Shown here one piece after another: positions 1-5,442 of a stretch of 5,846 nt of DNA. Source of the DNA: Candidatus Falkowbacteria bacterium CG23_combo_of_CG06-09_8_20_14_all_49_15 (GTDB lineage: Bacteria; Patescibacteriota; Patescibacteriia; Patescibacteriales; UM-FILTER-48-10); assembly GCA_002771615.1 (NCBI GenBank), contig PCSD01000033.1, positions 4,363 to 10,208 of the forward strand, read 5' to 3'. Within the stretch, counting starts at the first letter, position 1. Every line of letters begins with the position of its first letter. The translations under genes and the position numbers were made by a program. The notes under the pieces were generated by a model, which searched no databases, had not been told where the DNA came from, and saw only the letters and a list, made by a program, of their open reading frames with translations.

Positions 1-23
1 GAGAGAAAGCCAATAAAAATTTT

Positions 24-857
24 ATGTTTTATATTTTTTCTTCAAGTATTTTCCTATTCGGCTTGGCAGTCGGCAGTTTTGTGAATTGTCTGGTCTGGCG
101 CTTGCATTCCGGCCAGTCCCTGTTCGGCCGCTCCGCTTGTCCGGCTTGCGGCCAAAAGATCGCCTGGCATGACAACCTGCCGTTGGTCAGTTTTATCTTT
201 TTACGCGGCCGGTGCCGCCGATGCCACGGCCAAATCTCTTGGCAGTATCCGCTGGTGGAAATTTTTTTCGGCGTTCTTTTCGTTTTTGCTTGGCTGTACA
301 ACTTGGCGGACATTTTCGGCCCGGCCGGCATTGTTGGCTTGATGAAGTTGGCCGGAGATCCGATCTGGCTCAAAGCCAGGGACTTGTGGCTGATTTTGGC
401 CCGCGATTTTTCTTTTTTGGCCGCTTTAGCCGTGATTTTCCTTTATGATTGGCGCTGGCAATTGATTCCGGACGCGGTCGCTCTGCCCGCGGCCGGCTTG
501 GTCGGCGCCCTGAATTTATTTTTGGATTTTCATTGGAAAAATATCCTCATTTCTGGTATAATCGGAGCAGGGTTTTTCCTTGTCCAATTCCTTGTTTCCC
601 GCGGCCGTTGGATTGGCGGGGGAGACATCCGCGTCGGCCTTTTGTTGGGCCTGGGCCTGGGTTGGCCTTTGATTCTAATCGCCTTGCTTTTGGCTTATGT
701 GGGCGGCGCGCTGATGGCCGGCCTGCTTCTCGTGAGCGGGCGAAAAAAGCTCGGCGCCCAGTTGCCGCTGGCGGTTTTTCTGGCTCCGGCCGCGGCTTTT
801 ACCCTGTTTTTCGGGTCCGCTGTGGCGGCCTGGTATCTGGCCTTGATCGGCTATTAA
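24..857 (+). CDS. pilD: Type IV prepilin peptidase / N-methyltransferase (PilD-like, A24 aspartic protease)
   Basis: An inner-membrane enzyme that removes the leader peptide from prepilins after a conserved glycine and usually methylates the new N-terminus. Seen directly: 277 residues, mostly hydrophobic. The N-terminal signature GSFVNCLVWRL lies at residues 17-27. Two CxxC pairs (Cys39/42 and Cys64/67) form the zinc-type motif of the cytoplasmic methyltransferase domain, with NLPLVSF between them and YPLVE after. The catalytic aspartates of the family are Asp142 in YDWRWQLIPD and Asp201 in GGGD, matching Asp149 and Asp213 of Pseudomonas PilD. About seven or eight membrane segments are visible. 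Residues ~92-128 form a longer than usual linker before the first catalytic Asp. ATG 24 is the first in-frame start; no clear Shine-Dalgarno precedes it. Four prepilin genes follow directly, so substrates and processing enzyme are co-encoded. Function is near certain; whether methylation occurs is inferred from the intact cysteines. Confidence 0.96.
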   Translation: MFYIFSSSIFLFGLAVGSFVNCLVWRLHSGQSLFGRSACPACGQKIAWHDNLPLVSFIFLRGRCRRCHGQISWQYPLVEIFFGVLFVFAWLYNLADIFGPAGIVGLMKLAGDPIWLKARDLWLILARDFSFLAALAVIFLYDWRWQLIPDAVALPAAGLVGALNLFLDFHWKNILISGIIGAGFFLVQFLVSRGRWIGGGDIRVGLLLGLGLGWPLILIALLLAYVGGALMAGLLLVSGRKKLGAQLPLAVFLAPAAAFTLFFGSAVAAWYLALIGY

Positions 858-861
858 AACA

Positions 862-1392
862 ATGGAAAAAAAATTCTTTTTTCAAAATAAGAGCGGCTAT
901 ACATTGGTGGAGACTTTGGTCAGCGTCAGCATCATCGCCATCATTTCTTCCATCTACATCATGGGTTATAAGTCATATAACCAGCAAGGCGGCGTCCGCT
1001 TGGCCGGCCATGTGCTGGCCAGCGAGATCCGCATAGCCCAGAACAGCGCCTTGTCGCAAAGGGAATTCAACGGCAATCCGCCCGCGGGCGGCTGGGGCGT
1101 TTTTTTTGATCTGAGCAAGCCGACGCAGTATATTATCTTCGCGGATCTTAATGAAGATGGCGCGTATGATGACGGAGAAGCGGAAAAAACCGGCTTCTTG
1201 GCCAACGGCGTTAAAATTAACGCTTTGTCGCCGGATTCCGATCCTAATCAAGATACGGTGGTTTTTATCCCGCCGGAACCGATCACTCGTATCAATCAAG
1301 ATTCCGCTATTACGGATTTGATTATCACGCTTGATAATGGTTGGAAAGTCAAAATCAATTTTTTAGGCTTGATTGATGTGGTGAATAATTAG
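862..1392 (+). CDS. GspH/FimT-like minor (pseudo)pilin with EF-hand-like loop
   Basis: A prepilin expected to be processed by the upstream peptidase and assembled into a type IV pilus or pseudopilus priming complex. Seen directly: 176 residues. A 12-residue leader ends KSG, followed by mature YTLVE with the conserved Glu at mature position 5 (Glu17), then a hydrophobic helix to about residue 36. The segment after the helix (VRLAGHVLASEIRIAQNSAL) and the following beta-rich region fit the GspH/FimT type. Residues 95-106 form a complete EF-hand-like 12-residue calcium loop: Asp95, Asn97, Asp99, Gly100, Asp103, Glu106. There are no cysteines. The start lies 4 nt after the pilD stop with no Shine-Dalgarno, pointing to translational coupling. 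The general class is secure; assignment to GspH/FimT rather than another minor pilin is likely, and calcium binding is inferred. Confidence 0.88.
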   Translation: MEKKFFFQNKSGYTLVETLVSVSIIAIISSIYIMGYKSYNQQGGVRLAGHVLASEIRIAQNSALSQREFNGNPPAGGWGVFFDLSKPTQYIIFADLNEDGAYDDGEAEKTGFLANGVKINALSPDSDPNQDTVVFIPPEPITRINQDSAITDLIITLDNGWKVKINFLGLIDVVNN

Positions 1393-1397
1393 AACTT

Positions 1398-1946
1398 ATG
1401 CTTGGTTTTTTGCCCAAAAATTTTATCCGCTTCGGCCAAGACCGCCGTGGCTTTTCCATTATTGAAGTGCCGATCGCGCTGTATATCATCGCCACCGGCC
1501 TGATCGCCACAATCGGTTTGGCCGGCCAAACCATCCAAACCCAGCAAATCAACAACAACATGGTCATCGGCTCCATGCTCGCGCAAGAGGGTCTGGAACT
1601 GGTGCGCTGGCAAAGGGAATATAATTATTTAAACTCATTCAATTGGTCTAATCAGATTACTGATGGTGCAGAATATAATTATACTGTTTATTTGGACACA
1701 GGCACTGATGTCATTTCTTTTGACGGGACGCCCAATGATATTGCTAACCCAGAGGCCAAATTATATTTAGACAGCAAGGGATTTTATACTCATGATAGTG
1801 GAGGCGAAAGCACGGTTTTTTCCCGCTTGATTACCGCGACCAAAATTAACGAAGACGCTTACGGCTTCAAAAGCCAGGTGCGCTGGCACGACCGCGGCCG
1901 GAATTTCAATTATGTCGCGGAAACGGTTTTATATGATTGGCGTTAA
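1398..1946 (+). CDS. PilV/GspI-like minor pilin
   Basis: A prepilin, probably a minor subunit of the pilus tip or priming complex. Seen directly: 182 residues. An 18-residue basic leader ends DRRG, then mature FSIIE with Glu23 at mature position 5 and a hydrophobic helix to about residue 43. Proline occupies mature position 7, where a bulky hydrophobic residue is usual. After the helix, LAQEGLELVRWQRE (61-74) matches the (A/Q)EGLELVR pattern of PilV-type proteins in candidate-phyla genomes. The tail, with VRWHDRGRN and ending in LYDWR, also resembles the closing strands of those proteins. There are no cysteines. The start is 5 nt after the previous stop, without a Shine-Dalgarno. Residues ~74-135 are encoded by much AT-richer DNA than the ends. 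The family call rests on pattern recognition. Confidence 0.86.
   Translation: MLGFLPKNFIRFGQDRRGFSIIEVPIALYIIATGLIATIGLAGQTIQTQQINNNMVIGSMLAQEGLELVRWQREYNYLNSFNWSNQITDGAEYNYTVYLDTGTDVISFDGTPNDIANPEAKLYLDSKGFYTHDSGGESTVFSRLITATKINEDAYGFKSQVRWHDRGRNFNYVAETVLYDWR
1515..1532. repeat. 18-bp perfect palindrome inside the PilV-like gene
   Basis: GGTTTGGCC is followed immediately by its exact reverse complement GGCCAAACC. The sequence lies in frame and codes for Gly-Leu-Ala-Gly-Gln-Thr, residues 40-45 at the end of the pilin helix. In mRNA it could form a 7-bp stem with a CCGG tetraloop. The core GGCCGGCC also occurs at 716-723, 1002-1009 and 5217-5224. The palindrome is certain; any function is unknown, and codon choice (gcc, ggc) in a GC-rich gene is a simple alternative. 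Confidence 0.7.
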
Positions 1947-1950
1947 ATTT

Positions 1951-2640
1951 ATGCGGCCAAATTTTTACCAAAAATTATATTCCGATCAGCAAGGCATGTC
2001 GCTCGTGGAGCTGATCATTTCCATCGCCATTTTTACGCTGGCCATTCTTTCCGTGACCAGCATTTTCGCTTTGACCCTGAAAGCCCAGCGCCAAACCATT
2101 GCTTCGCAGAATGTGCAGGAAGGCTTGCGCTATGCCTTGGAAATGATGAGCAAGGAAATGCGCGAAGTGGGCGGAACCATTGGTGGAGGCGAAGCGCCTG
2201 ACGTTTTGGATTGTACGGATAATACTTATCCTCCTGGACAAACAAATAATGATAACAATAATTTCTACAGCGTCATTGAAATAAATAATGGCGACCAGAG
2301 GCAAGTGGTGAATAGTAATCAGGGTTTTGACGAAATCGGCACAGAATTGGTTTTCCGCAACAAGAATCAGGCCTGCGTCCATTATTATTTGGAAGATAAT
2401 CGCCTAAAAATAGAGCGGCGGTTTAAAGAAAATGGCTCGGATACTGTTTCCGGATTTTTAACGCCCGCTGGCATCCAGATTGAAGAATTAATGTTTTTTG
2501 CCAAAGACGATGGCACTGACCCATATACAAAGCATCCGGCGGTCGTGGTGATGATGGCCGCGAAGTCCGGCCAAGCCGCGGCTTATGAAAGCCTGACCCG
2601 GGTGCAAACCACGATTTCGGCCCGGAGTTTCAAGAAATAA
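1951..2640 (+). CDS. PilW/GspJ-like minor pilin
   Basis: A prepilin of the PilW/GspJ kind, likely part of the minor pilin complex. ATG 1951 is chosen because it lies 4 nt after the preceding stop, repeating the spacing of the upstream genes, and gives a normal 15-residue leader. In-frame ATGs at 1912 and 1933 would overlap the PilV-like gene and lengthen the leader to 28 or 21 residues. Seen directly, from 1951: 229 residues, a leader ending DQQG, mature MSLVE with Glu20 at mature position 5, and a helix to about residue 44. LRYALEMMSKEMREVG (59-74) is typical of PilW-like proteins, and the tail has the common QTTISAR motif. Cys88 and Cys142 are the only cysteines and could form a disulfide. 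Residues ~87-125 are Asn-rich and encoded by AT-rich DNA. The family call is by pattern. Confidence 0.86.
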   Translation: MRPNFYQKLYSDQQGMSLVELIISIAIFTLAILSVTSIFALTLKAQRQTIASQNVQEGLRYALEMMSKEMREVGGTIGGGEAPDVLDCTDNTYPPGQTNNDNNNFYSVIEINNGDQRQVVNSNQGFDEIGTELVFRNKNQACVHYYLEDNRLKIERRFKENGSDTVSGFLTPAGIQIEELMFFAKDDGTDPYTKHPAVVVMMAAKSGQAAAYESLTRVQTTISARSFKK

Positions 2641-2664
2641 TTTTTTGTAAGTTTTAAAAAAGCC

Positions 2665-3165
2665 ATGCAAAAAATGTTCGCGCGCGTTTATAAAGACCAA
2701 GAAGGAACGATTATTATGCTCACCATCTTGATTTTGGGCGGCATGTTGATCGTGGCTTTGGCCATTTCCAGCATTGCCATGGCGCAGACCAAGATGGCCA
2801 GCGAACAGCACCGCTCCACCAAAGCCTATTTCGCGGCTGAGGCCGGCGCGGAAAGGATCGTTTATGAGATTCGCAAGCAAGCTTTCCGGCCGCGCTATGT
2901 CTGTACAGAGCTAGTAGATTCACACCAGCGCGGTTATATCGGTTTTGATAATAATAATCCCTTGACGTCAGAAATTAATAAAAGCACAGATAGTGGCCTT
3001 GAGGGTTGCGACATAACATCTGGAGATGATAATGAAGAGCAAGTTTTCAACAACAATTCTTCTTACACGATTTTATATGATTATAACCCGACCACCAAAG
3101 AAACCGTGCTGACCGTGAGCGGTTCGTATCTGCTCACCAATCGGATTTTGGATATAAGCTATTAA
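2665..3165 (+). CDS. PilX/GspK-like minor pilin lacking Glu5
   Basis: A prepilin-like protein of the PilX type, the usual last member of a pilV-pilW-pilX minor pilin set. Seen directly: 166 residues with a 14-residue leader ending KDQEG, then TIIML and a hydrophobic helix to about residue 40. Mature position 5 is Leu19, not Glu, as in the PilX N-terminal family and in GspK. After the helix, STKAYFAAEAGAERIVYEIRK (51-71) is the hallmark AYFAAEAGxE segment of these proteins. Cys80 and Cys115 are the only cysteines and could bridge. Residues ~81-140 are rich in Asn, Asp and Ser and come from AT-rich DNA. The gene starts 24 nt after the PilW-like stop; no Shine-Dalgarno is visible in the AT-rich gap. 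It ends with tandem stops TAA TAG. Another in-frame ATG at 2674 would give an 11-residue leader. Confidence 0.83.
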   Translation: MQKMFARVYKDQEGTIIMLTILILGGMLIVALAISSIAMAQTKMASEQHRSTKAYFAAEAGAERIVYEIRKQAFRPRYVCTELVDSHQRGYIGFDNNNPLTSEINKSTDSGLEGCDITSGDDNEEQVFNNNSSYTILYDYNPTTKETVLTVSGSYLLTNRILDISY

Positions 3166-3183
3166 TAGGCTGATTTTTGCCTT

Positions 3184-5310
3184 ATGAATCCTGCTTATCA
3201 AGACAAACAACAAGCCGCCCAGCGGGCGCTTGTTTTAAAAAAAGAAATTAATCGCCACCGCTACTTTTATCATGTCCTGGACCAGCCGGAAATTTCCGAC
3301 GGGGCATTGGATTCGCTCAAAAACGAATTGGCGGCGATTGAAAAAAAATATCCGGACTTGATCACGCCGGATTCGCCCACGCAAAGAGTGGGCGGCGCGC
3401 CTTTAGCCAAATTTCGGAAAGTCGCCCATTTGACGCCGATGTTGTCTTTGGAAGATGTCTTCAGCGACGCGGAAGCGCGCGACTGGGAAGAACGCCTGCG
3501 GCGGATCGCGCCGGATGCGGTCTGGCATTATTTTTTGGAGCTGAAACTGGACGGCTTGGCCGTCAGTTTGCGTTATGAAAAAGGCCGATTGGTCCTGGGA
3601 GCAACGCGCGGCGACGGCCTGGTCGGCGAAGACGTGACCGTTAATTTGAAAACCATTGAAGCCATACCCTTGGTTTTGCGCGCGCCCGCCCTCAAGGAAT
3701 TGCGCGCCATCGGCCTGGATCAAAAGACCGCGGAACGGGTCCAAAAAATCGCCGCGGCCGGGGCCTTGGAAGCGCGCGGCGAAGCGATCATGACCAAGGC
3801 GGTTTTGGCCGGATTGAACGCGGCCAATCAGCGGGCCGGACGCCCGCTCTTCGCCAATCCCCGCAACGCCGCGGCCGGTTCCATCCGGCAATTGGACTCA
3901 AAAATCACGGCCGCCCGGCGCTTGGATTTCTATGCCTATTCCTTGCCGACCGATTTGGGTTTGGAGTATCACGAGCAAGAGCATCGGATATTATCCTTGC
4001 TCGGCTTCAAGACGCACAAAGAAAATGTTTTTTTGCCGGACATGGACGCGGTGGTCCGCGAACACGCGCGCTGGGAGAAAAAGCGGGAAAAACTGCCTTT
4101 TGACTGCGACGGCCTGGTGGTCAAGATCAATGAACTGCGTCTTTGGCCGCGCCTGGGCGTGGTGGGCAAAGGGCCGCGCTATATGCTGGCTTTCAAGTTT
4201 TCCGCCCGGCAGGCGACAACGATCCTCAAGGAGGTGGCCTGGCAGATCGGCCGTAGCGGCATTCTGACGCCCATCGCCGGATTGGCGCCGGCGCCGATCG
4301 GCGGCGTAACGGTCACGAGCGCCACCCTGCATAATTGGGATGAGATTAAACGGCTGGGCATAAAAATCGGCGATACCATCATCCTGGAAAGGGCCGGTGA
4401 TGTGATCCCGAAGGTCGTGGGCTTTCTGCCCCGCCTGCGCACCGGGCAAGAGAAAACCATCCGGCCGCCGAAAAATTGTCCGGTCTGCGGCGGGCCGGTC
4501 TTGCGCAAAGACGGGGAAGTGGCTTGGCGCTGCCTGAACAAGAATTGCTATGCTGTCAATCTGCGCCGGCTCATCCATTTCGCCGGCAAAAGCGCTTTTG
4601 ACATCCCCGGCTTGGGCAAGGAAATCGCGGCTCAGCTTTACCGCGCCGGGCTGGTCAAGGACGCGGCCGATTTTTTCGCTTTGCGTGAAGACCAGCTGCT
4701 TGGCCAGGAACGATTCGCCGCCAAATCGGCCGCTAATTTGATCGCCGCGATCCGGGCGCGGCAACGGATTGAACTGCCCCGTTTTTTCATCGGCCTGGGC
4801 ATCCCGCAGATCGGCGAAGAGAGCGCGCTCGCTTTGAGCCGTTTTATCCTGCCCCGTCTGAAGCCGCTTAATAAAGAGTCAACGGTGAAGATTGGCCATT
4901 TGCGCGAAGTTATCCTTGCTTTCACTCCGGCCGACCTGGAAGCAATCCCTGATTTCGGACCGATTGTCGCGGGCAGTGCGGCGGCTTGGTTCCGGGAAGA
5001 AAAAAATTCCACCTTTCTGTCCAAATTGGAAGCAAATGGCGTGATGATCAATATTCCGGACGCTTTATCCAGACCGGTCTCCGCGCCCTTAGCCGGAAAG
5101 ACCTTTGTTTTGACCGGCGTCCTGGATCATTTGACAAGGGAGGAAGCGAAGGCTAAAATAAGAGAATTGGGCGGGCAGATCTCTTCGTCTGTCAGCCGGA
5201 AAACCGATTTTGTCGTGGCCGGCCGCGAGCCTGGCAGTAAACTGGCTCAAGCCGGACGTTTGGGCGTTAAGGTAATCAATGAAAACGAATTCCAGAAAAT
5301 GCTTGCTTGA
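3184..5310 (+). CDS. ligA: NAD+-dependent DNA ligase LigA
   Basis: Seals 3'-OH/5'-phosphate nicks in DNA during replication and repair, using NAD+ as adenylate donor. Seen directly: 708 residues, longer than the usual ~670. Domain Ia spans ~15-65, with Tyr29, His30, Asp39 and Asp43 present, but Leu42 where Escherichia coli has the important Tyr35. The nucleotidyltransferase domain has catalytic Lys121 in ELKLDGLA, then TRGDG, FANPRNAAAGS (Arg227, Arg235), DGLVVKIN (Lys314) and FKFSA (Lys338). An extra ~21 residues lie at about 171-193, before ARGE. The OB fold holds GRSGILTPIA and RAGDVIP. The zinc finger is Cys432, 435, 450 and 455. Helix-hairpin-helix repeats include DIPGLG and AIPDFGP, and a C-terminal BRCT domain covers ~634-708. 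The start lies 18 nt after the pilin operon, so co-transcription is likely. The stop is TGA, read as stop in the standard way. Identity is certain. Confidence 0.98.
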   Translation: MNPAYQDKQQAAQRALVLKKEINRHRYFYHVLDQPEISDGALDSLKNELAAIEKKYPDLITPDSPTQRVGGAPLAKFRKVAHLTPMLSLEDVFSDAEARDWEERLRRIAPDAVWHYFLELKLDGLAVSLRYEKGRLVLGATRGDGLVGEDVTVNLKTIEAIPLVLRAPALKELRAIGLDQKTAERVQKIAAAGALEARGEAIMTKAVLAGLNAANQRAGRPLFANPRNAAAGSIRQLDSKITAARRLDFYAYSLPTDLGLEYHEQEHRILSLLGFKTHKENVFLPDMDAVVREHARWEKKREKLPFDCDGLVVKINELRLWPRLGVVGKGPRYMLAFKFSARQATTILKEVAWQIGRSGILTPIAGLAPAPIGGVTVTSATLHNWDEIKRLGIKIGDTIILERAGDVIPKVVGFLPRLRTGQEKTIRPPKNCPVCGGPVLRKDGEVAWRCLNKNCYAVNLRRLIHFAGKSAFDIPGLGKEIAAQLYRAGLVKDAADFFALREDQLLGQERFAAKSAANLIAAIRARQRIELPRFFIGLGIPQIGEESALALSRFILPRLKPLNKESTVKIGHLREVILAFTPADLEAIPDFGPIVAGSAAAWFREEKNSTFLSKLEANGVMINIPDALSRPVSAPLAGKTFVLTGVLDHLTREEAKAKIRELGGQISSSVSRKTDFVVAGREPGSKLAQAGRLGVKVINENEFQKMLA

Positions 5311-5335
5311 TTTTTATCTTTTTTATTGTTTTTTT

Positions 5336-5366
5336 ATCTTGACGTTTAATTTTTTGCAAGATTTTT
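5336..5366 (+). terminator. Weak terminator-like hairpin after ligA
   Basis: ATCTTG (5336-5341) pairs exactly with CAAGAT (5357-5362) across a 15-nt loop, and the right arm runs into a short T tract (5362-5366). The stem is only 6 bp and AT-rich and the loop is large, so it is a poor intrinsic terminator. The same CAAGAT can instead pair with a second ATCTTG at 5381-5386. Confidence 0.25.
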
Positions 5367-5367
5367 A
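5339..5367 (+). promoter_or_regulatory. gatC: Possible sigma70-type promoter for gatC
   Basis: TTGACG (5339-5344) is a good -35 match. A 17-nt spacer then leads to a poor -10-like TTTTTA at 5362-5367, with TTTAAA at 5364-5369 as an alternative at 19 nt. The setting, a 132-nt gap after a long gene, makes an independent gatC promoter plausible. The -10 match is weak and the region is AT-rich, so chance matches are expected. Confidence 0.25.
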
Positions 5368-5383
5368 AAAAATTAATTTTATC

Positions 5384-5408
5384 TTGGATGATATATTTAT
5401 CCATCCAA
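5384..5408 (+). promoter_or_regulatory. Inverted repeat in the gatC leader
   Basis: TTGGATGATA (5384-5393) pairs with TATCCATCCAA (5398-5408) to give 10 base pairs with one bulged C (5401) and a TATT loop. No T tract follows on the + strand, so it does not look like a terminator. It could be an RNA leader hairpin or a protein-binding operator. Confidence 0.4.
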
Positions 5409-5412
5409 TTAA

Positions 5413-5434
5413 CCGCCGCAAAGAGGTAGGGCGG
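5413..5434 (+). promoter_or_regulatory. gatC: gatC ribosome-binding region within a GC hairpin
   Basis: CCGCC (5413-5417) pairs with GGCGG (5430-5434), closing a 12-nt loop that contains AGAGG (5422-5426), the best Shine-Dalgarno-like sequence in the window. AGAGG lies 16 nt before ATG 5443, too far for usual spacing. Folding of the hairpin would place the loop closer to the start, or could restrict ribosome access. Both readings are inferences. Confidence 0.4.
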
Positions 5435-5442
5435 AAAAATTT

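Larger units (their letters stand above)
5311..5385 (+). repeat. Three direct copies of TTTTATCTT downstream of ligA
   Basis: The T-rich stretch right after the ligA stop contains TTTTATCTT beginning at 5312, 5332 and 5377. The first two copies sit in identical 10-mers TTTTTATCTT 20 nt apart. The last two share TTTTATCTTG. Low-complexity drift in an AT-rich spacer could create this, but the matches are exact. No protein-coding content is visible. Confidence 0.45.

Noticed and set aside
449..1036. Open frame of 195 codons on the + strand overlapping pilD and the next gene
   Set aside because: Arg- and Pro-rich translation typical of an out-of-frame reading of GC-rich DNA. It overlaps two well-supported genes and has no recognisable domain.
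1208..1223. Inverted repeat GCGTTAA-AA-TTAACGC in the GspH-like gene
   Set aside because: Only 7 bp per arm inside coding sequence; expected by chance at about this frequency.
3403..3891. 162-codon open frame on the - strand inside ligA
   Set aside because: Lies opposite the LigA active-site region and shows no domain or start signal.
3991..4764. Long open frame (257 codons) on the - strand inside ligA
   Set aside because: Fully antisense to conserved catalytic regions of LigA and without family motifs; an expected by-product of codon bias.
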